The notes: generated from the sequence alone by a model not told the origin. A DNA stretch of 64,000 nucleotides from an uncultured Paracoccaceae bacterium (GCA_947487205.1 CANKVU010000014.1:62001-126000), one strand, 5' to 3'. Counted from the first letter of the stretch, positions 37,256-46,612 are shown. Numbers and translations: made by a program.

Positions 37256-37383
37256 GCGCGCGGGCCTTTGGGGACAGGGCCTTCCACGTCGGAAGCGGTT
37301 GTGCGCCCCGTTCAGATCGCGTTTAGTCCGGTATCAGCCGACAGGCGGGAAGAACAAGATCAGCATGACGAGGAGACAGTGAC

Positions 37384-37674
37384 TTGGCTCAGAAACCGAT
37401 GACGAAGACCCAGCTCGTGGCGGCGCTGGCCGACCGGATGGACAGCGACAAGAAAAGCGCCGGCGAGGCGCTCGACGCCATCACCGCGATCATCACCGAC
37501 GAGGTGTCCTCCGGCGGTGCCGTCACCCTGCCCGGCATCGGCAAGATCTATTGCCGCGAGCGTCCCGAGCGCATGGTGCGCAACCCCGCCACCGGCGAGC
37601 AGATGAAGAAGGACGCCGATAAGGTGGTCAAGGTCACCGTCGCCAAGGCGCTCAAGGACAGCGTCAACGGCTGA
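37384..37674 (+). CDS. HU-family DNA-binding protein
   Basis: A 96-residue nucleoid protein. The start is a TTG at 37384 placed 8 bases after GAGGAG; an in-frame ATG at 37399 is too far from it. MTKTQLVAALADRMDSDKKSAGEAL is the dimerisation region, VTLPGIGKIYCRERPERMVRNPATGE (abridged GIGKIYCRERPERMVRNPAT) the DNA-binding arm. The arm lacks the usual Gly-Phe (GFGTF), having IGKIY instead, a common alphaproteobacterial variant. It should bend DNA non-specifically. Confidence 0.92.
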   Translation: MAQKPMTKTQLVAALADRMDSDKKSAGEALDAITAIITDEVSSGGAVTLPGIGKIYCRERPERMVRNPATGEQMKKDADKVVKVTVAKALKDSVNG

Positions 37675-37692
37675 CGCGCCGCCGTCCGTCCC

Positions 37693-37714
37693 GGCCGCGG
37701 CGCGCCCCGCGGCC
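37693..37714. terminator. Hairpin after the HU gene
   Basis: GGCCGCGG and CCGCGGCC form a perfect 8-bp stem with a 6-base loop, 19 bases past the HU stop and before cobA. No T-run follows. Confidence 0.35.
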
Positions 37715-37787
37715 GCCGGAGGGCCTTTCGCGGGGTGTCAAAGGGTGACAGACAGGCTCCGACCCGTCCCACCACCGGATCCGTGAC

Positions 37788-38510
37788 ATGACCGGCTTCG
37801 TCAGTTTCGTCGGCTCCGGCCCCGGCGACCCGGACCTTCTGACCCTCAAGGCCGTCGACCGGCTGCGCCGCGCCGACGCGGTGCTGTTCGACGACCTCTC
37901 GGCGGGTCCGATCCTGGCCCATGTCCGGGCCGGGGCGGATCTGGTGGGCGTGGGCAAGCGCGCCGGGCGCGCCTCGCCGCGCCAGCACCATGTGAGCCGC
38001 CTGCTCGTCGATTACGCCCGCCAGGGCGGGCGCGTCGTGCGGCTGAAATCCGGCGATCCCGGCATCTTCGGCCGCCTCGAAGAAGAGCTGCTGGCGCTGC
38101 GCGAGGCCGGCATCCCCCACGAGATCGTGCCCGGCGTGCCCTCCGCCATCGCCGCGGCGGCCGCGGCCGGCATCCCGCTGACCCGTCGCCTGACCGCACG
38201 GCGGGTGCAATTCGTGACCGGCCACGACGCGTCCGGCGCGCTGCCCGCCGATATCGACCTGGACGCGCTGGCCGATCCCGCCGCCTCGACCGTGGTCTTC
38301 ATGGGCAAGCGCACCTTCCCCGCGCTGGCCCGGGCCCTGATCGCGCGCGGCCTGCCCGCCGACCAGCCGGCGATCCTGGCCGAGGCCGTCTCCACCCCCG
38401 CGCAGCGCATCGACCGCGCCACGGTCGCGACGCTCGCCGACCGCCTCGCGGCCGAACCGGGCGCCCAGCCCGCCCTGATCCTCTACGGCCCCCTGGCCGA
38501 GGGGCCATGA
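37788..38510 (+). CDS. cobA: Uroporphyrinogen-III C-methyltransferase
   Basis: A 240-residue SAM-dependent enzyme adding methyls at C-2 and C-7 of uroporphyrinogen III to give precorrin-2. FVGSGPGDPDLLTLKAVD, the SAM loop VGVGKRAGRASPRQ, RLKSGDPGIFGRLEEE and EIVPGVPSAIAAAAAAGIPL are diagnostic. It is a stand-alone CobA, not the CysG fusion. It overlaps cobF by 4 bases (ATGA). Confidence 0.94.
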   Translation: MTGFVSFVGSGPGDPDLLTLKAVDRLRRADAVLFDDLSAGPILAHVRAGADLVGVGKRAGRASPRQHHVSRLLVDYARQGGRVVRLKSGDPGIFGRLEEELLALREAGIPHEIVPGVPSAIAAAAAAGIPLTRRLTARRVQFVTGHDASGALPADIDLDALADPAASTVVFMGKRTFPALARALIARGLPADQPAILAEAVSTPAQRIDRATVATLADRLAAEPGAQPALILYGPLAEGP

Positions 38511-39247
38511 CCCGGCGCATCGACCTCGTCGGGATCGGCACGGGCAATCCCGGCCACGTCACCCTCGCCGGCCTGCGCGCCCTGCGCGCCGCCCGCCTCG
38601 TCCTCGTGCCGCGCAAGGGGCAGGGCAAGGAGGACCTCGCCCATCTGCGCCACGCCATCCTGGCCGAGGCCGGGGCGACCGCCCGCGTGGTGGAGTTCGA
38701 CTATCCCACCCGCGACGAGGCCCTTCCCTACGCCGAACGGGTCGCCCGCTGGCATGACGGGATCGCGGCGCGCTGGGCGGCGGCCATCGGCGACGATCCG
38801 GGCCCCGTGGCGCTCCTCGTCTGGGGCGATCCGGGTCTCTACGATTCCACGCTCCGCATCGCCCGCCGGCTCGATCCGGTACCCGAACTGCGCGTGATCC
38901 CCGGCATCACCGCGCTCCAGGCGCTGACCGCGGCGCATGCGATCCCCTTCAACACCGTGAACGGGGCCGTCACCGTCACCACCGGGCGGCGGCTGCGCGA
39001 CCACGGCTGGCCCGACGGGGCCGATACCGTGGTGGTCATGCTTGACGGCGAATGCAGCTTCCTGTCGCTCGACCGGCCGGACCTGTGGATCTGGTGGGGG
39101 GCCTATCTGGGCATGGCCGAAGAGATCCTCGACCACGGCCCCCTGCCCGGGGCGGGGGACCGCATCGCCCGGACCCGCGCCGCGGCCCGCGCCGGTCACG
39201 GCTGGATCATGGACACGTACCTGCTGCGGGCGCCCGGTTCCGGATGA
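38507..39247 (+). CDS. cobF: Precorrin-6A synthase (deacetylating)
   Basis: A 246-residue methyltransferase of the aerobic cobalamin route that methylates C-1 of precorrin-5 and releases the C-20 acetyl as acetate. IDLVGIGTGNPGHVTLAGL, LVPRKGQGKEDLAHLR, VWGDPGLYDSTLRIA and VIPGITALQALTAAHAIPFN (abridged GITALQALTAAHAIPFN) identify CobF. The aerobic-type enzyme indicates oxygen-dependent B12 synthesis. It lies between cobA and a DUF1636 gene with 4-base overlaps on both sides. Confidence 0.93.
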   Translation: MTRRIDLVGIGTGNPGHVTLAGLRALRAARLVLVPRKGQGKEDLAHLRHAILAEAGATARVVEFDYPTRDEALPYAERVARWHDGIAARWAAAIGDDPGPVALLVWGDPGLYDSTLRIARRLDPVPELRVIPGITALQALTAAHAIPFNTVNGAVTVTTGRRLRDHGWPDGADTVVVMLDGECSFLSLDRPDLWIWWGAYLGMAEEILDHGPLPGAGDRIARTRAAARAGHGWIMDTYLLRAPGSG

Positions 39248-39573
39248 GCGCGGCGATCCTCCACCTCTGTTCCACCTGCCGGGCCGATCCGCTCCCGCTG
39301 GAGGACCTCGCGGAGGCGCTCGCCGCCGCCGGGATCGCGGCGGAGGTCCGGCTCCAGCCCTGCCTCAACGTCTGCGCCGCCCCCGTGGCGCTGTCGCTGC
39401 AGGGGCCGGGCCGGGCGACCTGCCTCTTCTCCGGCGTGGACCCGGTGGCCGACCGCGACGACATCGTCGCCACCCTGCGCGCCTGGCACGACGCCCCGGC
39501 CGGCTGGATCGCCGATGCCCGGCCCTGCGGCCGGCTGCGCCATTGCCTCGTGGGCCGCGTCCCCGCGCCCTAG
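39244..39573 (+). CDS. DUF1636 ferredoxin-like protein
   Basis: A 109-residue protein with a thioredoxin-like [2Fe-2S] ferredoxin pattern: CSTC near the N-terminus, CLNVCAAP in the middle and further cysteines at CLFSG, CGRLRHC. DUF1636 genes recur in cobalamin clusters, and this one overlaps cobF by 4 bases (ATGA), so a redox role in corrin synthesis or metal handling is plausible but unproven. Its end overlaps the uvrC stop on the opposite strand by 4 bases. Confidence 0.82.
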   Translation: MSAAILHLCSTCRADPLPLEDLAEALAAAGIAAEVRLQPCLNVCAAPVALSLQGPGRATCLFSGVDPVADRDDIVATLRAWHDAPAGWIADARPCGRLRHCLVGRVPAP

Positions 39574-41429
39574 CCGCGGTCGTGGAAATGGTCGTAGATC
39601 TTCTCGGCCAGCCCGGCGCTGATCCCGTCCACCGCCTTCAGGTCCGCGAGCGCCGCCCGGCTGACCGCCTTGGCGGATCCGAAATGGGTGAGCAGCGCGC
39701 GTTTCCGCGTCGCGCCCACCCCCGCGATCTCGTCGAGCGGCGTGGCCGAGACGCCCTTGGCCCGTTTCGCCCGGTGGGTGCCGATGGCGAAGCGGTGCGC
39801 CTCGTCCCGCAGCCGCTGCACGAAATAGAGCACCGGATCGTTGTGGCGGAGCGCGAAGGGGCGCTTGCCCACGCGGTGGAACTCCTCCTTGCCCGCGTCG
39901 CGGTCGATCCCCTTGGCGACGCCCGCCATGGCGATGTCCTCGACCCCCATCTCCACCATGATCTCGTGGACGGCCGAGACCTGCCCCGCGCCCCCGTCGA
40001 TCAGCAGGAGGTCGGGCCACATCCCCTTCTCCCGCTCCGGGTCCTCGGCGATCAGCCGCTTGAAGCGCCGCTTCAGCACCTCCTTCATCATCCCGAAATC
40101 GTCGCCGGGCGTCAGCTCGTCGCCGCGGATGTTGAACTTGCGGTACTGTGACTTCACGAACCCCTCGGGCCCGGCCACGATCATCGCGCCGACCGCGTTC
40201 GTCCCCTGGATGTGGCTGTTGTCATAGACCTCGATCCGCTCGGGGCGGCCGTCGAGGTCCAGCGCCTCGGCCAGCCCGTCGAGCAGCTTGCCCTGCGTCG
40301 CCGTCTCGCTCATCTTGCGCGCCAGGCTCTCCCGCGCGTTCCTCAGCGCGCCGGCCACCAGCTCCTTCTTCTCGCCCCGCTGCGGTACCAGGATCTCCAC
40401 CCGGCGCCCCGCCTTCTGGCTCAGCGCCTCCTCCAGCAGGGCGCGCTCCTCGATGTCGTCGGACAGCAGGAGCTGCCGCGGCGGCTCCTTGTTCTCGTAG
40501 AACTGGCCGATGAACCCGGCCAGGATCTCGGCCGGCTCGGCGCCCGATCCGGTCTTGGGATAATAGTCCCGGTTGCCCCAGTTCTGGTTCGCCCGGATGA
40601 AGAACACCTGCACGCAGGCCTGCCCGCCCTCGGCGTGCAGGCCGATCACGTCCGCCTCCGACACGCCGGCGGGGTTGATCCCCTGGGCCCCCTGCACGTG
40701 GGTCAGCGCGCGGATGCGGTCGCGGAGCGCGGCGGCGCGCTCGAATTCCATCGCCTCGGCCGCGCCCTCCATCTTCCGCGCCAACTGGCTCTGGACGCGG
40801 GTGGTCTTGCCTTGCAGGAATTGTTCGGCGTCGCGCACGCTCGCGGCGTAATCGGCCTCCGAGATATGCCCCACGCAGGGCCCCGAGCAGCGCCGGATCT
40901 GGTAGAGCAGGCAGGGCCGCGACCGCCCCTCGAACTGGCTGTCGGTGCAGCTTCTGAGCAGGAACACCTTCTGCAGCTGGTTCAGCGTCCGGTTCACCGC
41001 CCCCGCGCTGGCGAAGGGGCCGTAATAGGAGCCCTTCTCCGACTTGGCGCCGCGATGCTTGCGGATCATCGGATAGGGATGGTCGCCGGTCACCAGGATG
41101 TTGGGGAACGACTTGTCGTCGCGCAGCAGCACGTTGTAGCGCGGCTTGAGCTGCTTGATGAGGTTCTGCTCCAGAAGCAGCGCCTCGGTCTCCGTCTTGG
41201 TGGTCAGGAACATCATCGACGCGGTCTCGCGGATCATGCGCGCGATCCGCGGAGAGTGCCCCGAGGGGCGGGCGTAGTTCGACACGCGCGCCTTCAGGTT
41301 GCGCGCCTTGCCCACGTACAGGACCGCCTGGCTCGCATCGAGCATCCGGTAGACGCCCGGCGAGGCGTCCAGCGTCCGCAGGTAGGACTGGATGCAGGCA
41401 TGTCCGGTGGGCGCGGTCTGGTCGCTCAT
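39570..41429 (-). CDS. uvrC: Excinuclease ABC subunit C
   Basis: A 619-residue repair nuclease making both incisions in nucleotide excision repair. The GIY-YIG domain ([28 protein letters not shown]), the UvrB-interaction UVR region ([20 protein letters not shown]), the RNase H-like 3' domain ([30 protein letters not shown]) and a C-terminal helix-hairpin-helix pair ([20 protein letters not shown]) are all present. The ATG at 41429 gives MSDQTAPTG. The 276 bases upstream contain an AT-rich patch (41570-41650) likely to hold the promoter; no clear GTTC-N7-GTTC LexA box was found. Confidence 0.96.
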   Translation of the reverse strand: MSDQTAPTGHACIQSYLRTLDASPGVYRMLDASQAVLYVGKARNLKARVSNYARPSGHSPRIARMIRETASMMFLTTKTETEALLLEQNLIKQLKPRYNVLLRDDKSFPNILVTGDHPYPMIRKHRGAKSEKGSYYGPFASAGAVNRTLNQLQKVFLLRSCTDSQFEGRSRPCLLYQIRRCSGPCVGHISEADYAASVRDAEQFLQGKTTRVQSQLARKMEGAAEAMEFERAAALRDRIRALTHVQGAQGINPAGVSEADVIGLHAEGGQACVQVFFIRANQNWGNRDYYPKTGSGAEPAEILAGFIGQFYENKEPPRQLLLSDDIEERALLEEALSQKAGRRVEILVPQRGEKKELVAGALRNARESLARKMSETATQGKLLDGLAEALDLDGRPERIEVYDNSHIQGTNAVGAMIVAGPEGFVKSQYRKFNIRGDELTPGDDFGMMKEVLKRRFKRLIAEDPEREKGMWPDLLLIDGGAGQVSAVHEIMVEMGVEDIAMAGVAKGIDRDAGKEEFHRVGKRPFALRHNDPVLYFVQRLRDEAHRFAIGTHRAKRAKGVSATPLDEIAGVGATRKRALLTHFGSAKAVSRAALADLKAVDGISAGLAEKIYDHFHDRG

Positions 41430-41705
41430 CGCGGGGCCTCGTGATTCCGGGTCGCTGCAAAATATGGGTCCCGGCCACAAGAGGAAAGACCTCCACCGAA
41501 GCTGTGGACAAGGCTGGGGGCAACGATCTGACAGGCCGGTTTTGTCGTTGAGTCTGGCGGGGTTGATTGAATTGCTCGTTTTTTAATCACCGACTTATCA
41601 CACTGATATGGAACGATATTTTTATTCACGCACGAAGATTGCGGGGAAGCGGCCGGAATATGCGACGATCTTGCGACAGGGTGGACGAACGCCCCGGGCG
41701 GCCGG

Positions 41706-42485
41706 TCACTCGGGCCCGATCACGTCCCGGGACTGCCACGACAGGTGCTGGCCGCCGTCCACGCACAGAAGCTGCCCCGTCACCGCGGGCGCGTCGAGGA
41801 AGTAGCCCAGCGCGGCGCAGATGTCGTCGGGGTTCGCGCCGCGCTCCAGGACGGTCGCCGCGCGCTGGGCGGCGAAGTGGCTTGCCGATTGCCGGGCGCC
41901 CTGCAGGGTCGGTCCCGGGCCGATGGCGTTTACACGTATTGCGGGTGCGAGCGCCTGGGCCGCCGTCCGGGTGAAGGCCCACAACCCCATCTTGGCGATC
42001 GTGTAGGTGGCGAAATGCGGCGTCAGCTTGCGGACCCTCTGGTCCACCATGTTGACGATCAGCGATCGCGCCACCGGTTCCCCGTCCGGGTCCGTCGCCG
42101 CCTCGGGCGCCTGCGCCGCGAAGGCCTGTGTCAGGAACACCGGCGCGCGGAGGTTCGATCCCAGGTGCCGCTCCCAACTCTCGGCCGTCAGCGTGGAAAC
42201 TGTGTCGTGCTCGAAGATCGAGGCGTTGTTGACCAGCACCGTCAGCGGTGCCCCGAGCGCCGCGGCCGCTTGGGGCACGAGGCCCTCCGTCTCGGCCGGG
42301 TCGAGAAGGTCGGCCCGCACGCTGGCGGCGCGCCGGCCGAGGGCCCGGATCTCGTCGGCGACCGCTTCGGCCGCGTCCGCCGAGCTGTGGTAATGCACCG
42401 CCACGTCGTGGCCGCGCCGGCCCAGATACAGGGCCATCGCGCGTCCCAGCCGGGCACCGCCGCCGGTGACCAGCGCCGCGGTCAC
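41706..42485 (-). CDS. Pteridine-reductase-like SDR (FolM/PTR1 type)
   Basis: A 259-residue short-chain dehydrogenase. The GTG at 42485 overlaps the exchanger stop (GTGA). ALVTGGGARLGRAMAL binds NADP, HYHSSADAAEAV and VNNASIFEHDT follow. NMVDQRVRKL replaces the usual SDR catalytic Ser by Asp, as in pteridine reductase, with YTIAKMG supplying Tyr and Lys. It probably reduces dihydropterins or dihydrofolate. It is the last gene of the overlapped run that begins with the S49 peptidase. Confidence 0.85.
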   Translation of the reverse strand: MTAALVTGGGARLGRAMALYLGRRGHDVAVHYHSSADAAEAVADEIRALGRRAASVRADLLDPAETEGLVPQAAAALGAPLTVLVNNASIFEHDTVSTLTAESWERHLGSNLRAPVFLTQAFAAQAPEAATDPDGEPVARSLIVNMVDQRVRKLTPHFATYTIAKMGLWAFTRTAAQALAPAIRVNAIGPGPTLQGARQSASHFAAQRAATVLERGANPDDICAALGYFLDAPAVTGQLLCVDGGQHLSWQSRDVIGPE

Positions 42486-43414
42486 AACGCCACCACGGCC
42501 CACAGGTAGCCCCCATAGGCCGCGCAGAGCACGCCCCCCACGGCCCGGTTCATCGGCAGCGAGGTGAAGACGAACGGCGCCAGGACCAGCGAGGCGGCCA
42601 GCATCACCCACAGGTCCACCCGCAGGAACGAGTCCGCCACCGGGATGTCGCCCACGAGGGCCGCGATGCCGATGATCGCGAGCAGGTTGAACATGTTCGA
42701 ACCCAGCACGTTGCCGAGCGCCACGTCGGCCTGCCGCTTCGCCGCGGCGGCGACGGTGGTGGCCAGTTCGGGCAGCGACGTGCCGATCGCGACCATGGTC
42801 AGGCCGATCACGGAATCCGGAACGCCCAGCGATTCCGCGATGACCTTGGCATTCTCGATCAGCACGTTCGCCCCGATCGGCAGGCCCACGAGGCCCACGA
42901 CCAGGAAGCACGCGATCTTCCACCAGCGCATGCGGGGATCGGCGCCCTCCACCTCCTGTTCGGCGACGCGGGTGTTCCACCCCTCGCGGAACTGGTCCGC
43001 CAGGACCAGCGCCAGCGCGCCGAGCAGCACCAGCGACGCCCAGGGCCCGAACGTGCCGGTGAAGGCCAGGGCGATGAAGAGGGCGGTGGCCGCCAGCATC
43101 ACGACATAGCTCTTGGCCGTGCCCGTGCCCCGCGTCTCCAGCCCGAAGATCAGCGCCGGCACGCCGAGTACCAAGAGCACGTTCGCCGTGTTCGAGCCGA
43201 TCACGTTGCCGAGCGCGATCCCCGGCGCATCCGCCAGCACCGCGTCGACCGAGATCAGCAGTTCCGGCGCCGAGGTGCCGAAGGCGACGATGGTCAGCCC
43301 GACGATCAGCGGCGGCAATCCCAGCCGCAGCGCCAGATTCACCGCCCCCTTGACCAGGAAATCCCCCGCGACCAGCAGGATCGCGAGGCCGAGGATCGCC
43401 AGCGCCCAGGTCAC
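42482..43414 (-). CDS. Calcium/sodium antiporter (CaCA family)
   Basis: A 310-residue transporter with about ten membrane helices in two inverted halves. The two alpha repeats are GLTIVAFGTSAPELLISV and GLTMVAIGTSLPELATTV, with GNVIGSN and GNVLGSN following each. The GTG at 43414 overlaps the stop of the small zinc-ribbon gene. A cytoplasmic acidic loop (EQEVEGADPRMRWW) separates the halves. It exchanges Ca2+ for Na+ or H+ (YrbG-like). Confidence 0.93.
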   Translation of the reverse strand: MTWALAILGLAILLVAGDFLVKGAVNLALRLGLPPLIVGLTIVAFGTSAPELLISVDAVLADAPGIALGNVIGSNTANVLLVLGVPALIFGLETRGTGTAKSYVVMLAATALFIALAFTGTFGPWASLVLLGALALVLADQFREGWNTRVAEQEVEGADPRMRWWKIACFLVVGLVGLPIGANVLIENAKVIAESLGVPDSVIGLTMVAIGTSLPELATTVAAAAKRQADVALGNVLGSNMFNLLAIIGIAALVGDIPVADSFLRVDLWVMLAASLVLAPFVFTSLPMNRAVGGVLCAAYGGYLWAVVAL

Positions 43415-43575
43415 GCGGGGCCCTTCCCGCAGGGACACGGCCCCTTGCCGATCCGGTAGCGCCCGCAGGCGGGGCATTTCATCGCCGCGAGGCGCTTCTG
43501 TCCGGGAAAGCGCAGCCGGCCGAACAGGCCCAGCACCGCCATGAAGGCCAGGAACAGGGTGGCGATCTTGATCAA
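43411..43575 (-). CDS. 54-residue membrane-anchored zinc-ribbon protein
   Basis: A small gene between the S49 peptidase and the exchanger. The TTG at 43575 overlaps the peptidase stop (TTGA) and its TGA overlaps the exchanger GTG. The product has one hydrophobic N-terminal helix (IKIATLFLAFMAVLGLFG) and a four-cysteine knuckle, CPAC-X12-CPC within KCPACGRYRIGKGPCPCGKG. Double overlap and codon use support it as real. ATG at 43542 is an alternative start but would delete half the helix. Function unknown; a metal-binding membrane adaptor is inference. Confidence 0.7.
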   Translation of the reverse strand: MIKIATLFLAFMAVLGLFGRLRFPGQKRLAAMKCPACGRYRIGKGPCPCGKGPA

Positions 43576-44372
43576 GACAGGCCGAACCGCGCGTAATGCG
43601 CGTGATCCTCGATGCCGGCCAGCGCCCCCTCGGCCATCGCGGCGCCGAAGCGCGACAGGAACGGCTTGCGCTGCTTGTAGACGACGAAGCGCGCCTCCTG
43701 GCCGAACCGGTCCCGCATCACCGGAACCAGGTGGCCCAGACCGTCGATCAGGCCCATCGCGCGGGCCCGTTCGCCGACCCAGATCTCGCCGGTGAAGAGG
43801 CGCGGGTCCTCGGCCAGACGGGCGCCGCGGCGGGACCGGACCTGGGCCTTGAACGCGTCGTGGATCTGATCCTGCAGCTCCTTCAGGCGGGCCACGTCCT
43901 CCTCCCGTTCGGGGCGGAACGGGTCCAGCATGCTCTTCGATTCGCCGGCGGTGTAGACCCGCCGGTCGATGCCGTAGCGCGAGATGAACTTGTTGAACCC
44001 GAACCCGGCCGAGATGACGCCGATCGAGCCGACGATGGAATTCGCGTCGGCATAGATCTCGTCGGCGGCGGTCGCCAGCCAGTAGCCCCCGCTGGCCGCG
44101 ACATCCTCGACGAAGGCCACGACCGGGACGCCCTTCTCCTCGCTCAGCCGCCGGATGCGGGAGGCGATGAGCGACGATTGCACCGGCGAGCCGCCCGGCG
44201 AATTGAGCAGCAGCGCCACCGCCCTGGGCTTGCCGCGGCGGAATGCCTTCTCGATCAGGGGCGCGAGCGTGGCGTCGTTCAGCCGTCCGGGGCTGCCGGT
44301 GGCGATCACGCCCTGCAACCGCAGGACCGAGATGACGGGCTTCTTCTTCAGGAAGGGGAGACGAATGATCAT
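43572..44372 (-). CDS. S49 signal-peptide-peptidase-like protease (SppA/SohB)
   Basis: A 266-residue serine protease of the short, single-domain bacterial type. NSPGGSPVQSSLIASRI forms the oxyanion region, the nucleophile Ser is in DVAASGGYWLATAADEIYAD (abridged AASGGYWLA) and the general base Lys is in AGESKSMLDPF. The ATG at 44372 gives MIIRLPFLKKKPVISVL; no clear signal peptide is present, so it may sit at the inner membrane face. First gene of the overlapped run to the exchanger and SDR. Confidence 0.9.
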   Translation of the reverse strand: MIIRLPFLKKKPVISVLRLQGVIATGSPGRLNDATLAPLIEKAFRRGKPRAVALLLNSPGGSPVQSSLIASRIRRLSEEKGVPVVAFVEDVAASGGYWLATAADEIYADANSIVGSIGVISAGFGFNKFISRYGIDRRVYTAGESKSMLDPFRPEREEDVARLKELQDQIHDAFKAQVRSRRGARLAEDPRLFTGEIWVGERARAMGLIDGLGHLVPVMRDRFGQEARFVVYKQRKPFLSRFGAAMAEGALAGIEDHAHYARFGLS

Positions 44373-44631
44373 GGCCGGTGATCTAGGGGCCGCGGGCGCG
44401 GCGGCCAAGAGCGGATCCGCATGTCGGGCGGCCGGGAGGCGCCGGCCGGGCGCGCGCCGGACCGGCGCCGGCCCTGCGGGCGGCCGGCGTCCCGCCGGCG
44501 CCGGGCCCGCGTCCCGACGCCCGCCGGGCCTGCGCGCGCCCTGGGGCGGAATCGGGGTGCGGGGCCGGGGCGGACTGCGCTAAGGCTGCGTCGGTGCGAC
44601 ACATCTCCTCCCCTGACGGGTCCGGGCCCCG

Positions 44632-45549
44632 ATGCTCCTCCTGACGATCTGGCCGCTCTTCGCGTTGATCTGCGCGGGCTTCGCGCTCGCCCGGGCGGGC
44701 TGGCCGGACCCGGAATTCTGGCCGGCGGCGGAACGGCTGAACTATGTCGTCCTGTTTCCCGCCCTGCTGGTGTCCAACCTGTCGGACGCGCCGCTGGGCG
44801 ATCCGGCGCTGCTGCGCCTCGGCGGCGCGACGGTGGTCACGATCCTGGCAGCGGCGGCGGGGCTGGCGCTGCTCCGGCGCCTGCGCCCGGCCCCGCCGTC
44901 GCGGTTCGGCCCGGTCCTGCAGGGGGCGATCCGGTTCAACACCTATCTCGGCCTCGCGGTCACGGCGAGCCTTCTGGGCGCCGAGGGGCTGGCGCGGGCC
45001 GCGATCCTGCTCGCCGTCGCGGTTCCGCTCGTCAACGTGCTGTCGGTGCTGGCGCTGACCGGGCAGGGCGACGGCCGGCGCCGGGGCGCGTGGGCGCTGC
45101 TGCGGCCGATCGCGACCAACCCGCTGATCCTGGCCTGCGCCGGCGGCATCGCGCTGTCGCTGACGGGGATCGGCCTGCCGTTCGGCACCGGGCGGCTTCT
45201 GGACCTCGTGGCGCAGGCGAGCCTGCCGCTGGGGCTGCTCTGCGTCGGCGCCGCGCTCCGGCCGCGCGCCCTCGGGGCCGAGATCGGCAGCCTGGCGGGG
45301 CTGTCGGCGCTGCGGCTCCTGGCCATGCCGGCGCTGGCGCTGGGGGTGGCGCGGAGCCTGTCCCTCGGGCCCGAGGAGACGCTCCTCGTGGTGATCTTCT
45401 CGGCGATCCCGACGGCGCCCACCGCCTATGTGCTGACGCGGCAGCTGGGGGGCGACGGGCGGCTGATGGCGGGGATCGTGACCGCCCAGACGCTCGCCTC
45501 GGCGGCGACGCTGCCACTGGTCCTGGCGCTGGTATCCCGCCTGTCCTGA
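44632..45549 (+). CDS. AEC-family transporter
   Basis: A 305-residue protein with about ten membrane segments. It starts MLLLTIWPLFALICAGFALA and has LNYVVLFPALLVSNLSDAPL, RFNTYLGLAVTASLLGAEG and the second-half SLPLGLLCVGAALRP, all typical of auxin-efflux-carrier-type permeases (malonate or malate transport in characterised members). The substrate here is unknown. The 259 bases upstream are GC-rich and show no gene. Confidence 0.88.
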   Translation: MLLLTIWPLFALICAGFALARAGWPDPEFWPAAERLNYVVLFPALLVSNLSDAPLGDPALLRLGGATVVTILAAAAGLALLRRLRPAPPSRFGPVLQGAIRFNTYLGLAVTASLLGAEGLARAAILLAVAVPLVNVLSVLALTGQGDGRRRGAWALLRPIATNPLILACAGGIALSLTGIGLPFGTGRLLDLVAQASLPLGLLCVGAALRPRALGAEIGSLAGLSALRLLAMPALALGVARSLSLGPEETLLVVIFSAIPTAPTAYVLTRQLGGDGRLMAGIVTAQTLASAATLPLVLALVSRLS

Positions 45550-45656
45550 TCCGCGCCGCCCCTGCCGGCACGGGGCGCGTGGTTACCATTTCCGCCCGGC
45601 CGCACCATATGAAGGTATCGGCCCGGTTTCCGCGGCCGGAGGAAAGGCATTCCCAC

Positions 45657-45821
45657 ATGACCATGTTTTCGATGAAGCCGAAGTTCGACCTGGCCGAGTT
45701 CCTGGCGGAGTCCGCCCGCAAGGGGCCGCGCCCCAAGAGCAAGACCTTCCGCCGGGACCAGACGCCCCGGGCCGAGGCCGCCCCGGTCGAGGACAAGGGC
45801 GCCCCCGACGCGGAGAAGTAG
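45657..45821 (+). CDS. 54-residue hypothetical protein
   Basis: A small ORF with a strong ribosome site (GGAGGAAAGG, 9 bases before ATG 45657). The product MTMFSMKPKFDLAEFLAES is followed by a Lys/Arg- and Ala/Glu-rich, probably disordered tail. There is no signal peptide or membrane segment. It is not recognised. An in-frame ATG at 45609 would add 16 residues but lacks a ribosome site. It stands alone between the AEC transporter and the convergent ABC permease. Confidence 0.55.
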   Translation: MTMFSMKPKFDLAEFLAESARKGPRPKSKTFRRDQTPRAEAAPVEDKGAPDAEK

Positions 45822-45850
45822 GGCCGGGTCCGGCGCGGCTGGCCGAGGGG

Positions 45851-46612
45851 TCAGCCGCGAAGCCGCCAGCCGCTGCGGAAGATCCAGCCGACGATCACCA
45901 GGCAGGCGAGGGTGAAGGCCAGGATCGCCAGCAGGCTCCACCAGATAGCCACGTCGGCCAGACCGTAGAACGACCAGCGGAACCCCGAGACGAGGTAGAT
46001 CACCGGGTTGAAGAGGCTCACCCCCTGCCAGAAGGGCGGCAGCATCGAGGCCGAGTAGAACGCCCCCCCGAGGAAGATCAGCGGCTGCACCAGGAGCAGC
46101 GGCACGAGCTGGAGCTGTTCGAAGTTCTCTGCCCAGATCCCGATGATGAACCCGAAGAGCGAGAAGCTGAGGCAGGTCAGCACCAGGAACAGCAGCATCC
46201 AGAACGGGTGCTGGATACCCATGTCGACGAAGAAGAACGCCGTCACCAGGATGATCAGACCGATCATCAGCGATTTCGTCGCCGCCGCGAGGACGTAACC
46301 GGAGGTGATCTCCAGGAACGAGGCGGGGGCCGAGAGGTGCTCGTAGATCGAGCCCACGAATTTCGGGAAGTAGATCCCGAAGGACGCGTTGGAGATCGAC
46401 TGGGTGATCACCGACAGCATGATCAGCCCCGGCACGATGAAGGCGCCGTAGCTGACCCCCTCCACCTGGTCGATCCGGCTGCCGATCGCCGCGCCGAACA
46501 CCACGAAGTAGAGCGAGGTGGAGATCACCGGCGAGATGATCGACTGGGTCAGCGTGCGGAAGGTCCGCGCCATCTCGAATCGGTAGATGGCAAGGACGGC
46601 GTGGAGATTCAT
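45851..46612 (-). CDS. ABC-2 type transporter permease (YadH-like)
   Basis: A 253-residue membrane subunit with six predicted helices. [20 protein letters not shown] and [20 protein letters not shown], plus [20 protein letters not shown] and [11 protein letters not shown], match the YadH subfamily of ABC-2 exporters. It works with the ATPase encoded upstream to export an unknown lipid or saccharide. Its ATG overlaps the stop of a 29-codon ORF that links it to the ATPase gene. Confidence 0.92.
   Translation of the reverse strand: MNLHAVLAIYRFEMARTFRTLTQSIISPVISTSLYFVVFGAAIGSRIDQVEGVSYGAFIVPGLIMLSVITQSISNASFGIYFPKFVGSIYEHLSAPASFLEITSGYVLAAATKSLMIGLIILVTAFFFVDMGIQHPFWMLLFLVLTCLSFSLFGFIIGIWAENFEQLQLVPLLLVQPLIFLGGAFYSASMLPPFWQGVSLFNPVIYLVSGFRWSFYGLADVAIWWSLLAILAFTLACLVIVGWIFRSGWRLRG

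Noticed and set aside
37675-37787. Cobalamin riboswitch before cobA
   Set aside because: The gap is only 113 bases and lacks a recognisable B12-box; only a GC hairpin was found.
41426-41629. 67-codon minus-strand frame ending in an ATGA overlap with uvrC
   Set aside because: No ribosome site and it covers the AT-rich patch that probably holds the uvrC promoter; the overlap may be chance.
41430-41705. LexA/SOS box before uvrC
   Set aside because: GTTC-N7-GTGT at the AT-rich patch has two mismatches to the alphaproteobacterial GTTC-N7-GTTC box, too weak to call.
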